NCBI GenBank assembly: GCA_902826155.1
Contig: CADEDU010000132.1
Location: 1 to 13,260 of the forward strand
Direction: 5' to 3'
Source of the DNA: an uncultured beta proteobacterium
Lineage (GTDB): Bacteria > Pseudomonadota > Gammaproteobacteria > Burkholderiales > SG8-39
DNA length: 13,260 bases
Shown here: in pieces, positions 7,217 to 13,260 of the stretch
Position numbering within the stretch: the stretch's first letter is position 1
Layout: each line of letters begins with the position of its first letter
Made by a program: the position numbers and the translations under genes
The notes under the pieces: model-generated
What the model was told of the DNA's origin: nothing
The model's database searches: none
Seen by the model: the letters and a program-made list of their open reading frames with translations, nothing else

Positions 7217-8662
7217 TCAGCGGTCCCTGATCAACCGTATGGCTTCGCTCAGACGATCGCGAAAGAACAGCACGTTGATGCCGCCGTAGACCACCATGCC
7301 GACCGCGACGTGTGCAATCAGGCGCGCGTAGATCGGCAATGGGTCGAGCAGCGGACTGACCGCGGCGATCGCTCCGAGCATGATCGCGCTCACGCTCAAC
7401 GGAACGATGATCGAGGAGAAGAACGGACGCTGGTCCATGTTCATCACTCGCAATGTACGGCGCAGCATCAGGTACCAGACGATCGGGTAGGCGAAGAGCC
7501 ATGCCAGACTGAGCCCCAGCACGCCCCACTGCAGTCCGATCAGATAGGCAATCGGCATGATGACCAGTGCGATCAGGTTATTGCTCAGGCGAGTCTTGGC
7601 GTGGCCCAGCGCCGAGAGTGGCGCTTCGAGCAGGGCGGTGATCGTCTGGAACGGCATCACCAGGCAGAAGATCTGCAGCAGTGTCACCGCGGGCAGCCAT
7701 GCCTGGCCGAACACCGTCTCGATGAATTCGTCGGCAATCGCGGCCAGACCCAGGAACATCGGCACGGTGAGCAGCGTGACCAGGCGCAGCGATTTCAACA
7801 GGTAGCGTTGCACCTGTTCGGGTTGGTCTTGAATGCGGGCGTAAGCGGGAAACGCGATCTCGTTGAGGGTCTGCACGATCTTGGCCATCGGCAGCGACGC
7901 GAGATGGGCCGCCACCGTGTAGAAGCCCAGATCGCGCGCTGAGAGGCTATGGCCACCCAGGAAAACGTCTACCCGCCCGTGGACGAACCAGACGATGTGA
8001 TTGAGCGTCATGAAACTGCCGAACCAGACCATCTTCTCCACGCCTTGCAACGAGAAGATCGGCCAGCGCAACCACGGCGCGACGATGTTCATCAGGATCG
8101 CGCGGAACGCGAAGCGCGAAACGATTCCAGCGACGAGGGCCCACACGCCGAATCCCGTGAGCGCCATGCTGAGGACCAGGACGCCACTGGCTACCTGGGT
8201 GCCCATGTCGATCAGCGAACGGCGCCGCACGTCGAGCGCGCGATCGAGAAAGCTCGCCGGAATCGCGGTGAACGGAATGAACAGGAACGCCGTGGCGAGC
8301 AGCTGCAGCAGCTGAGCGATGCGCGGCTCGTGGTAGTAGCGGGCGAACAGTGGCGCGCTGAGGTACAGGATCAGGAACAGCGCCAGGTTCATCAGCAGCA
8401 GCACCCCGAACATCTGCCGCAACTTGCGTTCGTCGATCTCGCGCGACTGGACGATCGCCGAGAACATGCCTTCGGCGGTCACCATGAACAGGAACGCGAA
8501 CACCACCTCGCTCATCGCAGCCAGGCCGTAGTCGCTCGGATCGAGCAGCCGGATGACGAGAAACGTGACGCCCCAGCTGAACAGCTGGATCGCGATCTTC
8601 GCGGAGAGCGACCAGTAGATCGCCTGCAACACCTTGCCGCGGATGGTCGTGTCGGTCGTCAC
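7217..8662 (-). CDS. Oligosaccharide flippase, Wzx/WzxC-like (MOP superfamily)
   Basis: This 481-residue polytopic inner-membrane protein has about 12-14 predicted membrane helices. The N-terminus (IRGKVLQAIYWSLSAKIAIQ, then RLLDPSDYGLAAMSEVV) matches the lipopolysaccharide/exopolysaccharide flippases of the polysaccharide-synthesis branch of the MOP superfamily. So do the central GGHSLSARDLGFYTVAAHL and the later AFPAYARIQDQPEQ. Such proteins move undecaprenyl-linked oligosaccharides across the inner membrane. The start is GTG at 8662 with only a weak ribosome-binding site. No glycosyltransferase, Wzy polymerase or chain-length regulator is in the window, which is unusual, because flippases normally sit in large gene clusters. 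The Gfo/Idh gene is 69 bp downstream. The family is secure; the polymer is unknown. Confidence 0.88.
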   Translation of the reverse strand: MTTDTTIRGKVLQAIYWSLSAKIAIQLFSWGVTFLVIRLLDPSDYGLAAMSEVVFAFLFMVTAEGMFSAIVQSREIDERKLRQMFGVLLLMNLALFLILYLSAPLFARYYHEPRIAQLLQLLATAFLFIPFTAIPASFLDRALDVRRRSLIDMGTQVASGVLVLSMALTGFGVWALVAGIVSRFAFRAILMNIVAPWLRWPIFSLQGVEKMVWFGSFMTLNHIVWFVHGRVDVFLGGHSLSARDLGFYTVAAHLASLPMAKIVQTLNEIAFPAYARIQDQPEQVQRYLLKSLRLVTLLTVPMFLGLAAIADEFIETVFGQAWLPAVTLLQIFCLVMPFQTITALLEAPLSALGHAKTRLSNNLIALVIMPIAYLIGLQWGVLGLSLAWLFAYPIVWYLMLRRTLRVMNMDQRPFFSSIIVPLSVSAIMLGAIAAVSPLLDPLPIYARLIAHVAVGMVVYGGINVLFFRDRLSEAIRLIRDR

Positions 8663-8698
8663 CAGGATGATTCGAACATGGAGCGCTGGATCGGCCTG

Positions 8699-8762
8699 GC
8701 GGCTGTCCGCACCGGAATCAGATGGATGTTATGCGCCCGCTTCGTAGCGAAGCGACAGCCGC
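8699..8762 (-). promoter_or_regulatory. Nested inverted repeats in the leader of the flippase gene
   Basis: GCGGCTGTC (8699-8707) and GACAGCCGC (8754-8762) are perfect nine-base arms. Just inside the second arm lies CGCTTCG-TAG-CGAAGCG (8738-8754), a perfect seven-base hairpin with a three-base loop. On the minus strand this would fold in the RNA 36 bases before the GTG start of the flippase gene. No T run follows, so it is not an obvious terminator. It may be a structured 5' leader, a protein-binding site, or chance in GC-rich DNA. Confidence 0.3.
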
Positions 8763-8920
8763 TGCAGTGCGATCCCAGGATGCGGCGGCCGGCTATTGGA
8801 AAAAGAAGAGGCTGCGCGACTGGTGGGTGCAGTGCCAGTGTACTTGAGCGCTCGATGTGACCGAATCCTCAACCAACCGGGATACGCTACGCCTGTCCGT
8901 TGGGGATGTAATACGAAGCC

Positions 8921-10534
8921 TTATGGAACTGCGGCGAACCGCGCGCGCAGCTTCACTTTCCAGAATTTTCCGGTGGACGTGCGCGGAATCGCCTCCAGGA
9001 ACTCGAAGCGCTCGGGCAACTGCCACTTGACGAAATGCCGCGCAAGATGCTCGCGTAGCACTTCCGCGCTGGCGTTTTGTGCGGGCTTGAGCACGATGCA
9101 CGCGAGCGGCCGCTCGGTCCATTTCGCATCAGGAATCGCAATGACCGCCGCCTCCTGCACCGCCGGATGCGCCATCAGCAGGTTTTCCATGTCGACCGAG
9201 CTGATCCATTCGCCGCCCGACTTGATCAGATCCTTGGCGCGATCGGTGATGCGCACGTAGCCGTGCGGATCGATGCTGGCGACGTCGCCGGTGCGCAGCC
9301 AGCCATCGGCGGTGAATTTCTCGGTGTCGGGTGCGACCTCGTGGTAGCCGCTGGCGATGAACGGGCCGCGTACGTGGATCTCGCCGACACTCTTGCCGTC
9401 CCAGGGCTGCTCGGTACCGTCGTCGCCCACCAGCCGGATGTCCATGATCGGCGCGGGCACGCCGGCCATCGCGTAGCGCGAGAAGCGTGCTTCAGTATCG
9501 AGCCCCTGCAGTTCGGGCTTGATGTACGAGACCGTGCCCAGCGGGCTCATCTCGGTCATGCCCCAGCCGTGGCAGATGGTCGCGCCGTGACGCGCGTAGG
9601 CGCGGATCATCGCTTCGGGCACCGGCGCACCACCGACCAGCATGCGAATGCCCGGCGGCAGTCGGTAGCGATCGGGTTGCGCATCGAGCAATTGCAGCAT
9701 CGACAGCCAGATCGTCGGCACACCGAGCGAGTAGGTGGGCTGTTCGGCGGCGAACAGCTCGAGCAGATCGTGCGGATGCAGATGAGGCCCGGGGAAGATC
9801 AGCTTGATGCCCATCATCATGCACGCGTAGGGCACGCCCCAGCAGTTGGCGTGGAACATCGGTGTGGCGGGCAGCACGCTGTCTTTCGCCGACAGCCCCC
9901 AGTGATCGGGCTGATTGGCCATGAGCGTGTGGATCACCGTCGAGCGATGCGAGTACACGACACCCTTGGGTCGCCCGGTGGTGCCCGAGGTGTAGCACAT
10001 GGCGATCGGGTCGTCCTCTTCGTGCGCGACGTACTCGAACGCTTGCGGCGCATCGTCAAGAAATCTCTCGTAATCCAGATGCGGCGCAGCCACTGCCCGG
10101 CCGGTGAGCGGCACCACGATCACCTTCTCGAAGCGGATCTGTTCGCGCAACTGCTCGTACAACGGCAGCAGGATGTCGTCGATGATGAGAAAGCGGTCAC
10201 GTGCGTGATTGGCGATCCAGGCGATCTCTTCGGGAGCCAGGCGCAGATTCAGCGTGTGCATGACGCCGCCCGCGGCCGGGATGCCGAAGTAGCACTCCAG
10301 GTGCGCGTAGTGGTTCCAGCACAAGGTCGCGACGCGATCGCCTTTGCGCAGCCCGGCGGCAAGGAGTGCGGCGGCGAGCTTGCGTGCGCGCACGTAGAAC
10401 TCGCCGAAGCGGTGGCGCACCAGCGACTTGTCCGGCAGGCGTGAGACGATCTCCGATTGCGGATAGAGCTTGCCGGCGCGCTCGAGCAGCTGATTCACCG
10501 ACAGCGGCACCTGCTGCATCGTCGCCTTGATCAT
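8921..10534 (-). CDS. Fatty acyl-CoA ligase (AMP-forming, AlkK-like)
   Basis: This 537-residue member of the ANL adenylating-enzyme superfamily should activate a medium- or long-chain fatty acid (or related carboxylic acid) to its CoA thioester via an acyl-AMP. All core motifs are visible: the phosphate loop YTSGTTGRPKG at 181-191, GWGMTEMSP at 323-331, GWLRTGD at 411-417, and the hinge region RAKDLIKSGGEWIS at 432-445. PRTSTGKFWK at 517-526 carries the catalytic lysine (Lys523). The KSGGEWISSVDMEN wording is typical of the AlkK/FadD13-like branch. AGGAGG at 10541-10546, six bases before the ATG, fixes the start. An SDR gene ends 54 bp upstream on the same strand, so both are probably one operon for fatty acid or hydrocarbon-derived acid metabolism. 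The substrate is not certain. Confidence 0.92.
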   Translation of the reverse strand: MIKATMQQVPLSVNQLLERAGKLYPQSEIVSRLPDKSLVRHRFGEFYVRARKLAAALLAAGLRKGDRVATLCWNHYAHLECYFGIPAAGGVMHTLNLRLAPEEIAWIANHARDRFLIIDDILLPLYEQLREQIRFEKVIVVPLTGRAVAAPHLDYERFLDDAPQAFEYVAHEEDDPIAMCYTSGTTGRPKGVVYSHRSTVIHTLMANQPDHWGLSAKDSVLPATPMFHANCWGVPYACMMMGIKLIFPGPHLHPHDLLELFAAEQPTYSLGVPTIWLSMLQLLDAQPDRYRLPPGIRMLVGGAPVPEAMIRAYARHGATICHGWGMTEMSPLGTVSYIKPELQGLDTEARFSRYAMAGVPAPIMDIRLVGDDGTEQPWDGKSVGEIHVRGPFIASGYHEVAPDTEKFTADGWLRTGDVASIDPHGYVRITDRAKDLIKSGGEWISSVDMENLLMAHPAVQEAAVIAIPDAKWTERPLACIVLKPAQNASAEVLREHLARHFVKWQLPERFEFLEAIPRTSTGKFWKVKLRARFAAVP

Positions 10535-10588
10535 CGGTTGCCTCCTTGTCGGGCGTCGATCCGCTTCAATCGTCCCACGCTCCGTCGG

Positions 10589-11326
10589 CTAGCCCATGCT
10601 GCAGTAGCCGCCGTCGACGATCATCACCGTGCCGGTCATGTAGCGCGCCGCATCGGAACACAGAAACATGATCGGATCGGCGATCTCGGCCGGATCGGCC
10701 CAGCGACCCATCGGGATGCGGGCGTTGATCATCGCTGCGCGCGCCGGGTCGGTCCGTGCGCCAGCCGACAGGTTGGTGAGAATCCAGCCCGGCGCGACCG
10801 CGTTCACACGGATGCCGTCGGCGGCGTACGCGGCGGCGAGCGACATCGTCAGATTGCGCACCGCTCCCTTCGATGCCGAATAGGCCGGCTGCTTCGGTCC
10901 GCCGAAGAACGACATGATCGAGCCGATGAACACGATGGCGCCCTTGCTCGCCCTGAGCAGCGGACGCGCCGCGGTCGACACACGCATGCCGCCCGAAAGA
11001 TTGACGTTCATCACGTGGTCGAACACGGCCGGATCATGTTCAGCGTCGCGGCGCACCAGGCCCGCGCTGTTGACCACGAAGTCGAGCTTCGACAACCCGC
11101 TCACCAGCGCCTGCACCGCGGCCGGGTCGGTGACGTCGAGCTTGCGGATATCCATCCCCTTGAACTCGGGGTTAGCGCGGGCGGTGCCGAGTTCCTCGTC
11201 GGTGAGGCCGCAGGCGATGACCTGTGCCCCCGCGCGCTTGAAAGCCAGACTGGTGGCCGCGCCGATTCCCGACACGCCGCCGGTCACCAATGCAATCTTT
11301 CCCGAGTAGTCGAACGAGGCGTTCAT
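10589..11326 (-). CDS. SDR-family NAD(P)-dependent oxidoreductase
   Basis: This 245-residue classical short-chain dehydrogenase/reductase has a complete active site: the cofactor loop TGGVSGIG at 15-22, NSAG at 86-89, the NVN asparagine near 109, Ser136, and the Tyr149-x3-Lys153 pair in YSASK. RVNAVAPGWILT (173-184) and the C-terminal VDGGYCSMG are also usual. The family reduces or oxidises alcohols and ketones, and 3-oxoacyl-ACP/CoA reductases are among its closest general relatives. The neighbouring acyl-CoA ligase makes a lipid-related substrate likely but not proven. GGAG at 11334-11337, seven bases before the ATG, supports the start. The pseudokinase gene ends 105 bp upstream on the same strand; that gap is long enough for a separate promoter, although I see no clear one. 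Confidence 0.92.
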   Translation of the reverse strand: MNASFDYSGKIALVTGGVSGIGAATSLAFKRAGAQVIACGLTDEELGTARANPEFKGMDIRKLDVTDPAAVQALVSGLSKLDFVVNSAGLVRRDAEHDPAVFDHVMNVNLSGGMRVSTAARPLLRASKGAIVFIGSIMSFFGGPKQPAYSASKGAVRNLTMSLAAAYAADGIRVNAVAPGWILTNLSAGARTDPARAAMINARIPMGRWADPAEIADPIMFLCSDAARYMTGTVMIVDGGYCSMG

Positions 11327-11431
11327 CGCGAGGCTCCGTGTTGAGGTGCGCGAAGCCTACAACAACTGCCACTGGCGCCTCAGTGTGTGCCGTGCCGCGC
11401 GCGTCGTTGCCGCCGTGCGCTCATGCTTCGA

Positions 11432-13096
11432 TCAGCGCCTGCATTGCTGCGCGAGAAACCGTTGCTCCTCGGGGCGCATCGGATCGGTGGTGAAGCTGCG
11501 CTTGTATTCGAGTGCGGCGCAATCGCAATTGCGGCACTCGGCTGCACCCGACTTGCCCGGGCGCGCCGCGTCCGGCTGCGGGATTTCGCTCGCGGCGACG
11601 CGTGCGGCCTCGCCAGCTTTGCTTGCTTGCGAGCGATCCTGCGTGAGCACTGCCGGCGTTTCCGACCCCGATGCGCCGCGAGACTCCGGACGAGGCTTGT
11701 CGGTTGCGCCAGGCGGCAACGCGCTCGTCGCATCAGCGGCTTGCGGCTCCGTCATTTCGATTCGTACCGCCGGATTCGGCAAACCCGAAATGCCCGAGGG
11801 CGCGACGGGAATCTGCCGTCCGTGTGACTCGCTCGCCGAATTCGAAGATGCCGTGCCGCCCGGCTCCGCGCGCGATGTCTGGCCCTGCGCCGGCGTGCGT
11901 GCTCCCGTGGCGGACCGCGCGGTGTCGGCGGCCGGTGACTTCGTTCGATCGTGGGCCAGCGGTGCGCTCGACCCTGCGGGCTTGTCGCCGGACGTAGTCG
12001 AGCGCCACACCAGCGCGAACACGACGACCAACGCCATGGCCAGCGCTGCGAGTGGTCGCCACGAACTGCGCGCGCGGGATGGCGGCGGCAGATTGTCGCG
12101 CGGCTCGGCAACGGTCTCGTCTGTCGGTGCGGGCGTCGGATCGAACGCGGGCGCGTGAGCGGGATCGAAGGCGCTGATCAGATCAGCCACCCGCGCGGAG
12201 CGCCGTTCGCGCTGCAACGCCAGGCCGTCGGCCAGTGCCTTGGCCTGCGCGGTGCCGAGCGCGGGAATCGGGGCGGGCTCCAGCGTCATCGCCAGCGCGT
12301 CGCGCGCAAGGCGTCGCGCGAACGGGTGTTTGCCGGTGAGCACTTCGTGCGCGATGCAACTGAGCGAATACGCGTCGTCGCTGGTGTCGGGCGGTTCGCT
12401 GGCCAGCAGTTCGGCGCTGGCGTAGGGCGCGGCATCGAGCCACGCGCCGGGGAACGGTCCTGACAGTCGCTGCGCGGCCTGCAGGGGCAGCATCAGGCCC
12501 CAATCGAGCAGGCGGACCTGTCGCTCATCGCCGCGCGCCACACCGAAGCTGGCCGGCGTGAGTCCGAGATGGAGCAGGCCCGCGTCATGCAAGACGTCGA
12601 CTGCAGCGGCCGCGACGTGAATCAGCCCGTAACGCTGCACCAAAGCTATCCGCCCCTGGCTCGCGGCGATGAACTGATCGAGCGGGTCGTCGTCATGCCA
12701 TTCGAACGCCGCGTAGAACTGATCGTCGTACCACCCCGACCAGCGCAACGACGCCAGCCGGCGATCTGCGCGCGCGGTGATCTGCGCGACGCGCTGCGCA
12801 AATGATTCGCGATCGGTGATGAGTTCGGTGAAGGTCGCGGTGAATTGTTTGAACAGCACGCGCGGCGTGCCCGGCGCGGCGGTATCGGTGGCGAGCCAGC
12901 TCAGTGCGAGCGGAGCGCGGCTGATCTGCCGTTCCAGGATGAACCGCGCCAGCGGGTCGGCGTTGGCGGATGCCTCGCGGGCGGGTGCCGTTGCGACGGT
13001 CGGTGATTCTGGTGGCGGAGCGGCAGTCGCAGGCGCCGGCGAAGATGCCGGCGCGGGCTCGGATGAAGGCAAGTCGGATGAAGGCAAGTCGGACAT
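11432..13096 (-). CDS. Membrane-anchored kinase-fold protein, probable pseudokinase
   Basis: From ATG 13096 this is 554 residues: a Pro/Ser/Ala-rich N-terminus (1-48), a kinase-like domain (about 50-310), one membrane helix (about 348-364, PLAALAMALVVVFALVW), and a low-complexity tail with four cysteines (521, 524, 526, 552). Kinase landmarks are the LFKQF lysine (Lys83), the C-lobe DDAYSLSCIAHEVLTGKHPF and a DWG in place of DFG (198-200). The catalytic loop reads HLGLTPASF where active kinases have HRDLKPxN, so the catalytic Asp, Lys and Asn are all replaced. No glycine-rich loop is visible. It therefore looks like a pseudokinase with a cytoplasmic kinase fold and a periplasmic tail; its partner is unknown. 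The frame is open to a TTG at 13204, but ATG 13096 removes an unlikely leader. Neither start has a clear ribosome-binding site. Confidence 0.8.
   Translation of the reverse strand: MSDLPSSDLPSSEPAPASSPAPATAAPPPESPTVATAPAREASANADPLARFILERQISRAPLALSWLATDTAAPGTPRVLFKQFTATFTELITDRESFAQRVAQITARADRRLASLRWSGWYDDQFYAAFEWHDDDPLDQFIAASQGRIALVQRYGLIHVAAAAVDVLHDAGLLHLGLTPASFGVARGDERQVRLLDWGLMLPLQAAQRLSGPFPGAWLDAAPYASAELLASEPPDTSDDAYSLSCIAHEVLTGKHPFARRLARDALAMTLEPAPIPALGTAQAKALADGLALQRERRSARVADLISAFDPAHAPAFDPTPAPTDETVAEPRDNLPPPSRARSSWRPLAALAMALVVVFALVWRSTTSGDKPAGSSAPLAHDRTKSPAADTARSATGARTPAQGQTSRAEPGGTASSNSASESHGRQIPVAPSGISGLPNPAVRIEMTEPQAADATSALPPGATDKPRPESRGASGSETPAVLTQDRSQASKAGEAARVAASEIPQPDAARPGKSGAAECRNCDCAALEYKRSFTTDPMRPEEQRFLAQQCRR
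13059..13088 (-). repeat. Two perfect 15-bp tandem copies at the pseudokinase N-terminus
   Basis: TCGGATGAAGGCAAG (plus-strand reading) occurs twice in a row at 13059-13073 and 13074-13088, followed by the partial copy TCGGA. It encodes the repeated SDLPS-SDLPS at residues 2-11 of the pseudokinase. The unit is in frame, so slippage would change the length of the N-terminal tail without breaking the gene. Confidence 0.85.
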
Positions 13097-13100
13097 GGGA

Positions 13101-13120
13101 CTGTCTCGGGCTGTCTCGGT
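13101..13120 (-). repeat. 10-bp direct repeat just upstream of the pseudokinase start
   Basis: CTGTCTCGGG (13101-13110) is followed directly by CTGTCTCGGT (13111-13120), identical in nine of ten positions. It lies 4 bases before ATG 13096, where a ribosome-binding site would be expected. It could be a slippage product or part of a binding site; if translation starts upstream it is simply coding sequence. Confidence 0.6.
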
Positions 13121-13217
13121 TCTGGTGCCGAGGTCATCGCGCCGATGCCCCGCCCGTGTTCGATTGTCGGTGACGGGCTCCACAAACGCCACAATGCGTA
13201 ACAAGGGTTTCGATTAG

Positions 13218-13240
13218 CGCCACATCTTTTTTCAGTGGCG
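13218..13240. promoter_or_regulatory. Inverted repeat upstream of the pseudokinase gene
   Basis: CGCCAC (13218-13223) and GTGGCG (13235-13240) form perfect six-base arms around an 11-base loop containing six T residues. It lies about 120 bp upstream of ATG 13096. It could be an operator or a hairpin belonging to the neighbouring region beyond the window; evidence is limited to the symmetry. Confidence 0.2.
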
Positions 13241-13260
13241 GTGTGCTGCACGTGCCCGGC

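Noticed and set aside
7949..8860. Plus-strand open frame (303 codons) opposite the flippase
   Set aside because: Its Gln/Arg/His/Glu-rich composition is the complement of a hydrophobic membrane protein, and it has no recognisable domain.
9077..10444. Long plus-strand open frame (455 codons) opposite the acyl-CoA ligase
   Set aside because: It is antisense to a gene with all ANL motifs, is extremely rich in His, Arg and Asp, and has no domain; it mirrors high-GC codon use on the other strand.
10457..11344. Plus-strand open frame (295 codons) opposite the SDR gene
   Set aside because: It is antisense to a complete SDR with an intact active site and has a His/Arg-rich composition typical of shadow frames.

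Overview
The window is GC-rich chromosomal DNA, densely packed with single-function genes. A FimV-type LysM inner-membrane protein, a group D flavin monooxygenase-like protein, a cobalamin-binding MerR regulator and an AlkK-like acyl-CoA ligase together suggest a beta- or gammaproteobacterium (Pseudomonadota); the genus cannot be read from the sequence. I see no rRNA, tRNA, CRISPR array, insertion sequence or phage gene, so this does not look like a classical mobile region.

Layout: (1) 1-260, the 3' end of a TauE/SafE-like membrane permease. (2) 421-1420, a short plus-strand pair encoding an AHSA1/SRPBCC protein and a RibD-C/dihydrofolate-reductase-like protein. (3) 1627-3492, a plus-strand FimV-like protein that stops soon after its membrane segment. 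(4) 3514-5749, a minus-strand pair in which a CarH/LitR-type MerR regulator with an intact B12-binding signature lies directly upstream of an acyl-CoA dehydrogenase-fold monooxygenase. (5) 5750-6160, the only long gene-free stretch, with repeated TACAT and GTAC elements and a 12-bp palindrome next to the regulator. (6) 6161-8662, a minus-strand Gfo/Idh/MocA oxidoreductase and a Wzx/RfbX-type flippase. (7) 8921-11326, a minus-strand SDR dehydrogenase followed by a fatty acyl-CoA ligase, probably one lipid-metabolism operon. (8) 11432 to about 13096, a minus-strand kinase-fold protein lacking catalytic residues, with one membrane segment and a cysteine-bearing C-terminal tail.

The most interesting parts are the B12-dependent, potentially light-sensing regulator with its repeat array and an elongated-spacer promoter candidate in front of the monooxygenase gene, and the membrane pseudokinase with an extracytoplasmic cysteine tail. 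No clearly new multi-gene system (defence, secretion or toxin type) is visible. The regulator/monooxygenase pair and the pseudokinase are the best leads.
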